Assembly: GCA_944388635.1 (NCBI GenBank)
Contig: CALXJN010000031.1
Span: forward strand, 1-12,969
Direction of reading: 5' to 3'
Source of the DNA: an uncultured Clostridia bacterium
Lineage (GTDB): Bacteria; Bacillota; Clostridia; TANB77; CAG-508
Length of the DNA: 12,969 nucleotides
The notes below the pieces were generated by a model. The model was given only the letters and a program-made list of their open reading frames with translations, was not told the origin of the DNA and ran no database searches. The translations under genes and the position numbers were made by a program. Positions 5,958 through 11,139 of this stretch are shown piece by piece (the stretch's first letter is position 1; each line of letters begins with the position of its first letter).

Positions 5958-6452
5958 CTAATGTCCAATTTTCTTATATGTGATATATTTGTAATCATAT
6001 GGGTTTTTATCGTCTTTTATGCCATTTTCTATCTTTTCTATTTTCCATTCATTTTCATCTATTTCTGGAAAATATGTGTCGCCTTCAAATTCTTCTTCTA
6101 TTTTTGTTACATACATTTTTTTAGTATATGGCATAAGTAATTTATAAATTGTAGCTCCACCTATAACAAAATTTTCTTTTTCTTCTTCTATTTCATTTTC
6201 TAATTCTTTTATACTGCTTATTATTTTTACATTGCAATCATCGATTTTCCATTCTTTATTCTGTGTCAATACAATATGCTTTCTATTAGGTAAAACTCTT
6301 CCCAATGATTCAAATGTTTTTCTTCCCATTATTATTGTTTTGCCAGTTGTTAATTCTTTAAATCTCTTTAAATCTGCTGGCAAATGCCATATTAATTTAT
6401 TATCTTTTCCTATTACATTATTTTTTGAAATTGCTACAATTATACTTAACAT
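5958..6452 (-). CDS. folA: Dihydrofolate reductase
   Basis: The 164-aa protein reduces dihydrofolate to tetrahydrofolate with NADPH, in the cytoplasm. From the chosen start it has NNVIGKDNKLIWHLPADLKR with the substrate-binding acid D27 (same number as in E. coli), the NADPH-binding GKTIIMGRKTFESLG, then FVIGGATIYKLLMP and VTKIEEEFEGDTYFP. Length and motif order are normal for bacterial DHFR. I prefer ATG 6450-6452 because GGAG (6459-6462) lies 6 nt before it. An in-frame ATG at 6462-6464 would add MEHK, lacks a good ribosome site and overlaps that GGAG. The gene follows thyA by 17 nt, so the two are co-transcribed, and its product regenerates the folate that ThyA oxidises. Confidence 0.95.
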   Translation of the reverse strand: MLSIIVAISKNNVIGKDNKLIWHLPADLKRFKELTTGKTIIMGRKTFESLGRVLPNRKHIVLTQNKEWKIDDCNVKIISSIKELENEIEEEKENFVIGGATIYKLLMPYTKKMYVTKIEEEFEGDTYFPEIDENEWKIEKIENGIKDDKNPYDYKYITYKKIGH

Positions 6453-6469
6453 TTTATGCTCCATTTCTT

Positions 6470-7261
6470 TTAAACAGCAACTGGCATATCTATTTTACCT
6501 AAGTGTTTATAATCTACTAATTTTATGTCATCTATTGTAAATTTATAAAAATCTTTTATTTCTGGATTTATCCAAAGTTTTGGTGCTGGTAATGCCTCAT
6601 TTCTTCTTTTTAATTGTTCTTTTATTCCTTCTATTTGATTTTCATATATATGAGCATTGTTTATGCAAACAGTTAATAATCCTGGTTTAAAATCAGTAAC
6701 TTGTGCTAGTAAATGAACAAGTACTGCATATTGAGATACATTAAATGGATTGCCAAGTGGTAAGTCATTTGAGCGTATTGTTAACATACAATTAAGCTTT
6801 CCGTCTGTTACATCCCAGCAACTATTATATACACATGGATATAATGCTCCAGTATCAAGATATGGTATTTGCCAAAGATTAATTAGCATTCTTCTATCTT
6901 GTGGATTTGTTTTTAGTTTATTTATAAGATTGTCTATTTGGTTAAATTTCTTTACAATCCAGCCGTAAGATGTACCTATTGTTCCATCTTCCATTTCCCA
7001 TTCATCCCAAATATGAACATTTTCTGCTTGCAATTCTTTTACACTATTTGATTGCTTTTGGAATATCCATAAAAGTTCTTTAACAGCTGTTTTAAATGCT
7101 ACAAACTTTGTTGTAAGAATCGGAAATTCTTCTCCTAAATCAAATTGCATTATTTGATGTGGTAATTTATATGTTGCAATTCCTGTTCTATTATTATCAT
7201 AATATCCTTCTTTTAAAATCTTTTCACATAAATCTAGATATACTTCATCAAACTTACTCAT
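6470..7261 (-). CDS. thyA: Thymidylate synthase (ThyA type)
   Basis: The 263-aa enzyme methylates dUMP to dTMP, using methylene-tetrahydrofolate as both carbon and hydride donor. Visible features are R25-TG, the pair R123-R124 (DRRMLINLW), catalytic C143 in YPCVYNSCWDV, R163-SND, GNPFN (N174), AHIYEN, and the C-terminus MPVAV needed for active-site closure. The wording PCVY, RSND-x-x-LGNPFN and LWINPEIKDFYKFTIDD follows the B. subtilis ThyA branch rather than the E. coli PPCH type. AAAGGG precedes the ATG at 8-nt spacing. A large hairpin lies between the upstream gene and this ribosome site. No separate promoter was found, so thyA-folA may depend on transcription from the 8142 side. Confidence 0.96.
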   Translation of the reverse strand: MSKFDEVYLDLCEKILKEGYYDNNRTGIATYKLPHQIMQFDLGEEFPILTTKFVAFKTAVKELLWIFQKQSNSVKELQAENVHIWDEWEMEDGTIGTSYGWIVKKFNQIDNLINKLKTNPQDRRMLINLWQIPYLDTGALYPCVYNSCWDVTDGKLNCMLTIRSNDLPLGNPFNVSQYAVLVHLLAQVTDFKPGLLTVCINNAHIYENQIEGIKEQLKRRNEALPAPKLWINPEIKDFYKFTIDDIKLVDYKHLGKIDMPVAV

Positions 7262-7278
7262 AACTTTTTCCCTTTCTT

Positions 7279-7318
7279 TTTAAATAAAACACCAATTTTC
7301 ATTGGTGTTTTATTTAAA
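7279..7318 (-). terminator. Perfect 18-bp hairpin between the unknown gene and thyA
   Basis: Arms 7279-7296 and 7301-7318 pair perfectly around a TTTC loop, with core CACCAAT/ATTGGTG and A/T tracts in the flanks. It could be a bidirectional terminator for the 7321-8142 gene. Yet it ends only 6 nt before the thyA ribosome site, and no thyA promoter is visible, so it may act as a partial terminator or leader element. Confidence 0.7.
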
Positions 7319-7320
7319 TT

Positions 7321-8142
7321 TTATTCTCCTCTGCCTTCAGGTAAAGCATTGTTAGCAGCTGTACCTCTTGCTTTAAATAAATATGTAAATGCTCTAGCAA
7401 CTTTACTTTGTTTAATTCTTTGCCATAGGCTAGGTTTAACTTCAACTCTAGTTTCTTCAATATATTGTTCTTGTTCAATTTTACTTTTTTCTTCTTCTTC
7501 AACGATTTCAATTGGAGTAGGTATTCCTTTTAATGCATCTGCAATTTCTATTCCTATATAACTTAGTGCTTTTGACTTATCTTCAATTCTTTCCATATCT
7601 ATTTCAATATGTAAATTTGATTCTAAGTTATTTATTCTAGCATGAACAAGTTTTAAAGCATCTTTATAATTGTCTGATGTATCTGTTTTTGCTCTTCCAA
7701 TAATTCCTAATGCTTCAACAATGTCTTCTTGGAATAATTTTGCACTATTTTTTACATATGCTTTCCAATCTTTATCTTTTTCTATAACTGTATCTAATAA
7801 ATCTCTTAATTCTGAAGATAATCCGATGTTTTTTTCTCTTTGTCTAATCAATTCTTCAATTTGCTTTGTGTTTTCTTCAAATTGATTTGTTGCATATTCT
7901 ACAAGCCCATATGCAGCTTTATATACTGATGCCGGGAAATTTTTCTTTTTTGGGTATTCTATTAAATACATTTTTATAGATTCTATTAAATCTTTAAAAT
8001 ATGCATCGTCATCTAATTGAACAATTTGTTTTTTACTATTTGGATTAATTAATTTTTGTACCTTATCTATATTAGATAAAATTTTTTCTTCGGTTATTAC
8101 CATTCTTATGTTTACTATGCCAGTTTTCTTTTTTCTTAGCAT
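7321..8142 (-). CDS. Unknown soluble helical protein
   Basis: I do not recognise this 273-aa protein. It has no signal peptide or TM helix. Most of it reads as amphipathic helices. A Lys-rich start (MLRKKKTG) is followed by helical segments to about residue 205, with coiled-coil-like stretches (for example QFEENTKQIEELIRQREKN). An acidic linker (IVEEEEKSKIEQEQ, about 212-226) then leads to a basic amphipathic region (SLWQRIKQSKVARAFTYLFK) and the tail LPEGRGE. The start is firm: GAAGGAGGGAGG (8149-8160) lies 6 nt from the ATG. Two promoters and unusual repeats precede it, so it may be tightly controlled. It lies upstream of thyA-folA, but nothing in the protein suggests a folate role. Confidence 0.8.
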   Translation of the reverse strand: MLRKKKTGIVNIRMVITEEKILSNIDKVQKLINPNSKKQIVQLDDDAYFKDLIESIKMYLIEYPKKKNFPASVYKAAYGLVEYATNQFEENTKQIEELIRQREKNIGLSSELRDLLDTVIEKDKDWKAYVKNSAKLFQEDIVEALGIIGRAKTDTSDNYKDALKLVHARINNLESNLHIEIDMERIEDKSKALSYIGIEIADALKGIPTPIEIVEEEEKSKIEQEQYIEETRVEVKPSLWQRIKQSKVARAFTYLFKARGTAANNALPEGRGE

Positions 8143-8165
8143 TGTAAACCTCCCTCCTTCGTACT

Positions 8166-8199
8166 AATGTTATATCCATTAATTGAATTATATAACATT
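8166..8199. promoter_or_regulatory. Dyad overlapping the proximal -10, possible operator
   Basis: Perfect 10-bp inverted repeat: AATGTTATAT (8166-8175) and ATATAACATT (8190-8199), with a 14-nt gap. It covers the proximal -10 (8187-8192) and the expected start of transcription. It could be a regulator site or a leader hairpin just ahead of the ribosome site. Confidence 0.5.
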
Positions 8200-8215
8200 T
8201 AACAAAATACTACAA
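8187..8215 (-). promoter_or_regulatory. Proximal promoter of the 7321-8142 gene
   Basis: On the minus strand, TTGTAG (8210-8215) and TATAAT (8187-8192) are 17 nt apart. The -10 is perfect and the -35 moderate. The -10 lies about 44 nt before the ATG and inside the dyad at 8166-8199. Confidence 0.65.
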
Positions 8216-8247
8216 TAGAAAATTCAAAATATAGTTTTAAATTTCAA

Positions 8248-8285
8248 TTACAATTTTATTACAACTTTGTTACAATTGTCAACAA
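8248..8285 (-). repeat. Helically phased TTGTAA direct repeats
   Basis: TTACAA on the plus strand (TTGTAA on the minus) occurs at 8248-8253, 8259-8264 and 8270-8275, exactly 11 bp apart. A fourth, diverged copy (TTGT of TTGTTGACAA, 8282-8285) lies 10 bp further. The array covers the spacer and -35 of the distal promoter. Repeats one helical turn apart suggest cooperative protein binding on one face of the DNA; no regulator can be named. Confidence 0.6.
8253..8282 (-). promoter_or_regulatory. Distal promoter of the 7321-8142 gene
   Basis: On the minus strand, a perfect TTGACA (8277-8282) is followed after 18 nt by TAAAAT (8253-8258). It lies about 18 nt past the stop codon of the acyl-CoA ligase gene and is overlaid by the TTGTAA array. 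Confidence 0.55.
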
Positions 8286-8299
8286 CTTTTTGTTTATTT

Positions 8300-10018
8300 C
8301 TACAAAATTTTTGCAAGCTCTTCATGTCTTTTTATTTTTGCTGTTGTTGTTTTTATTAATGGTTCTTTTGTTACCATTATTTCTCTAATATATTTGTAAG
8401 CCGGCATCTTCTTATTAACTTCTTTTACCTTTTTATTTAATATATCAAATATTTCTGTTTCATCTGTTGTTTTATACATTTCTTTCATTACTTCTTCGTC
8501 ATATACAATTTTTATACAAACTTTAGTATCTCCGTCTGCTTCTGGTTTTCCATATACCATACTTTCAGAAACGCCTTCAATTCTATTTACTAAATTTTCT
8601 AATTCTTCTGGGAAGATATTTTTTCCGTTTTTTAATACTATTACATTTTTACTTCTTCCTGATATGAATAGGAATCCTTCATCATCAATATATCCTAAAT
8701 CTCCTGTTCTAAACCAGCCGTCTTCAAAAGCTTCTTTATTTGCTTCTTCATTTTCATAATATCCAAGCATTACGCTAGGTCCTTTTACTTGTATTTCACC
8801 TATTCCGTCTTCATCTTTATGCGCTATTCTTGCTTCTAAGCTTGGGAATATTGGTCCTACTGAACCTAATTTATATCTTTTATCTGTACATGCTGAAATT
8901 ATTGGAGCTGTTTCTGTTAAGCCATATCCTTGTATTGTTCTAATACCTAAATCGTTATATCCTTTTTCTACCTCTGGATCTAAGCCTGCTGCTCCACTAA
9001 CAAATAATCTAACTCTTCCTCCTAAAGCATCATGTATATCTTTGAATAATCTCTTTCTTACATCTATATGTAATTTTAAAAGCATATTACTTATTCTGAC
9101 ACCTTTTTTTAGTTTTTCAAGTTTTCCTTGCTTTTCAACAGTCTTTAATACTCTTCTATACATATTTTCAAATAATATTGGAACAGAAATCATTGCTGTT
9201 ACTTGGTATTCTTTTAAATTATCAGCTATGTGTTTTATTCCTTCACAAAATACTACTTCTGCTCCTTTATATAATGGATATAAAAATCCTGCTGTACATT
9301 CAAATGCGTGATGTAATGGTAAAAATGATAGCATTGTATCATCTTCTTTAACTTCTAAAACTGATGCAATATCCATTAGATTAGTGCATATTGTTTTATG
9401 GGCTAATTGTACTGCTTTTGAAGTAGAAGTTGTTCCTGATGTGAATAAAAGCATTCCCATATTATCGGCATCGATTTTTGCATCTATGAAATTTCTATCT
9501 CCTTCTTTTAATAGTTCTCTTCCTCTTTCAATTAATTCTTTTAATGAATATACTCCGTCCTCGTGTTTTTCTAAGTCCATTGAAATTAAATGTTTTAAAT
9601 TTCCTATTCCTTCTGCTTTGAATTTCTTCATTACTTCATCATATTTTTTAGAATAGCAAATTGCTTCTACTCCTGAACGTTCTATTAGACTTTTAATTTC
9701 ATTTTCTGGTAGTGCCTTGTCAAGTGGAACTACAATTCCTGTTCCACAAGCTACTGCTAGATATGAAAGTCCCCATTCATATCTATTTTCTCCTATTACT
9801 GCAATTCTTTTTCCTTTAAGTCCAAGTTTTATAAATGCTGTTCCTAAAGCATCAACCATTTCTCTATATTCTTTATGTGTTATTATTTTAAATTTTCCAG
9901 GTTCATCTGTCTTAAATCTATATGCAGATCTATCTCCATATAATTCTCCTGATTTCTTAAGCATATCTTTTAAATCTGTTATTTCGACTATTTTGTGTAT
10001 TCTTTCTTGCATATTCAT
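8300..10018 (-). CDS. AMP-forming long-chain acyl-CoA synthetase-like ligase
   Basis: This 572-aa member of the ANL adenylating superfamily is predicted to activate a fatty acid to its acyl-AMP and pass it to CoA. The motifs appear in order: phosphate-binding loop FTSGTTSTSK (192-201), SFLPLHHAFE (231-240), GYGLTET (364-370), FRTGDLGYID (437-445), the hinge region FISGRSKNVIV (451-461), NIFPEELE, and catalytic K561 in TTTAKIKR. Length and the PLHHAFE wording fit the FadD/FACS group, but the substrate is not proven. The loop reads TSGTTSTSKAV where TSGTTGxPKGV is usual. AAGG precedes two in-frame ATGs; starting at the second (10010-10012) would remove two residues. No clear terminator follows. 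Confidence 0.9.
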   Translation of the reverse strand: MNMQERIHKIVEITDLKDMLKKSGELYGDRSAYRFKTDEPGKFKIITHKEYREMVDALGTAFIKLGLKGKRIAVIGENRYEWGLSYLAVACGTGIVVPLDKALPENEIKSLIERSGVEAICYSKKYDEVMKKFKAEGIGNLKHLISMDLEKHEDGVYSLKELIERGRELLKEGDRNFIDAKIDADNMGMLLFTSGTTSTSKAVQLAHKTICTNLMDIASVLEVKEDDTMLSFLPLHHAFECTAGFLYPLYKGAEVVFCEGIKHIADNLKEYQVTAMISVPILFENMYRRVLKTVEKQGKLEKLKKGVRISNMLLKLHIDVRKRLFKDIHDALGGRVRLFVSGAAGLDPEVEKGYNDLGIRTIQGYGLTETAPIISACTDKRYKLGSVGPIFPSLEARIAHKDEDGIGEIQVKGPSVMLGYYENEEANKEAFEDGWFRTGDLGYIDDEGFLFISGRSKNVIVLKNGKNIFPEELENLVNRIEGVSESMVYGKPEADGDTKVCIKIVYDEEVMKEMYKTTDETEIFDILNKKVKEVNKKMPAYKYIREIMVTKEPLIKTTTAKIKRHEELAKIL

Positions 10019-10047
10019 CCATCCTTTTTATTTCATTTAATATGTAC

Positions 10048-10076
10048 ATTATATTAAAAAAGTCAAAAATATGCAA
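10048..10076 (-). promoter_or_regulatory. Promoter of the acyl-CoA ligase gene
   Basis: On the minus strand, TTGCAT (10071-10076) and TATAAT (10048-10053) are 17 nt apart. The -35 and spacer lie inside the right arm and T-run of the terminator of the preceding gene (10056-10097). Confidence 0.75.
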
Positions 10077-10097
10077 GATATTTTACATATTTTTGAC
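10056..10097 (-). terminator. Intrinsic terminator of the hemolysin III-like gene
   Basis: Perfect 12-bp arms, GTCAAAAATATG (10062-10073) and CATATTTTTGAC (10086-10097), have a 12-nt loop. On the minus strand they are followed by six T (10056-10061). It sits 17 nt past the gene's stop codon. Confidence 0.8.
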
Positions 10098-10114
10098 CAA
10101 TTATTCTAATTCAT

Positions 10115-10790
10115 TTACATTACATATAATAAAATACATAGGAAATGTAGCAAACTCGCTAAAAATATACATAAGTGAAATATTGAGTGCATATATTTAT
10201 GTTTCTTTCCAACTCCATAAAGTATTGCTCCTATTGTATATACTATTCCACCTGCGACTAATAGGATAAATCCACTCATTCCAAGTAGTTCTGGTAGTAA
10301 TGTAATTTTTGCAATAATGCACCACCCCATTGCAAGATAACATATCATAGAAAATTTCTTGAAATACTTTAAGTCTATTGAGTTAAGGATAATTCCAAGT
10401 ATAGTCATCCCCCATATTATTCCAAAAAGTGTCCAACCAGTTGCAGTATCATATTCTCTTAATGTACATAATGTAAATGGTGTATACGAACCTGCTATAA
10501 GCAAAAATATTGAGCAATGGTCTAAAACTTGGAATACTTTCTTTCCTGTAGTATTTGGCTTTAATCCATGATATATGCTAGACATTGTATATAAAATTAT
10601 CATGGTCGTTCCAAATATTGCACCACTTATAATTCCATATACATTACCGTGTATTGCTGCAACAACTATGCATAGTACAGTAGCAACAATTCCAAGTACT
10701 CCTCCGAACTATATGTGATGTCATATTAAATATTTCTTCCCCTTTTGTGTATGTAGGTAAAATCCTATCTTTTAACTTAATTCTATTCAT
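10115..10790 (-). pseudogene. Hemolysin III / PAQR-like membrane protein gene, frameshifted
   Basis: The gene starts at ATG 10788-10790 with AGGAG (10797-10801) 6 nt before it and reads 28 codons (MNRIKLKDRILPTYTKGEEI... to SHIV, ending at 10707). Base 10706 is then one too many. Dropping it, 10705-10115 continues in frame with GGVLGIVATVLCIVVAA and runs to the normal end, giving about 224 aa, the usual family length. Read as given, frame one stops after about 48 residues. The 3' part has the HlyIII/PAQR metal-site residues: SSIYHG, LDHCSIFLLIAGSYTPF, and HSIFH near the C-terminus, with several TM helices. The family name comes from hemolysis reports, but the cellular role is often unclear. 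Either a young pseudogene or a one-base sequence error; intact flanking signals favour a recent change or error. Confidence 0.85.
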
Positions 10791-10835
10791 ATTAAACTCC
10801 TAAACTTTTATAAGTTTCATCTGGTATTGTATACT

Positions 10836-10864
10836 AGATTATCATATATTTAGAACTATGTCAA
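10836..10864 (-). promoter_or_regulatory. Promoter of the hemolysin III-like gene
   Basis: On the minus strand, TTGACA (10859-10864) and TAATCT (10836-10841) are 17 nt apart, with an extended -10 (TGATAATCT). A small hairpin, AAACTT/AAGTTT (10802-10817), lies between it and the ribosome site. Confidence 0.7.
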
Positions 10865-10908
10865 TATATTATATTTATTTCTACATTTTCAAAGGTATTT
10901 ATAGTTAT

Positions 10909-11136
10909 TTATTCTTCTATTTTTCTTACTTCGTATCCTAAATCTTCTATAATTTCTTTTATATCATCATCTCTTAAATCTCTGTTTAGTATAAGCTCTG
11001 CTTTTTTATTTGCTAAATCAACTTTAACCTCTTTTACTTCTCTTTGCTTTTTTAGCGCTTCTTCTACCTTTCTTTGGCAATGAGAGCAACTCATTCCTTC
11101 AATATAAATTGTTTTCTTTAATTTACTTCCAAACAT
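10909..11136 (-). CDS. copZ: Copper chaperone (HMA domain protein)
   Basis: The 75-aa protein is a single heavy-metal-associated domain. It has the Cu(I)-binding motif GMSCSHC (14-20) with ligands C17 and C20, and the HMA pattern continues with VEEALKKQREVKEVKVDLANKKAEL and ends in LGYEVRKIEE. CopZ carries Cu(I) in the cytoplasm and passes it to the CopA ATPase. It starts 3 nt after copA ends. Its ribosome site (AAAGGAGG) lies within the last codons of copA, so the two are translated as a tight pair. No terminator is evident after it. A CsoR- or CopY-type regulator is not in the visible part. Confidence 0.93.
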   Translation of the reverse strand: MFGSKLKKTIYIEGMSCSHCQRKVEEALKKQREVKEVKVDLANKKAELILNRDLRDDDIKEIIEDLGYEVRKIEE

Positions 11137-11139
11137 TTT

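Noticed and set aside
6832..6844. ThyA with Val instead of the usual His after the catalytic Cys
   Set aside because: The B. subtilis ThyA branch also has PCVY at this position, so this is normal for the subgroup and not active-site damage.
7314..7511. Minus-strand 65-codon frame inside the 7321-8142 gene
   Set aside because: It is out of frame within a gene that has a strong ribosome site and promoters; Lys/Leu-rich low-complexity translation is typical of a shadow.
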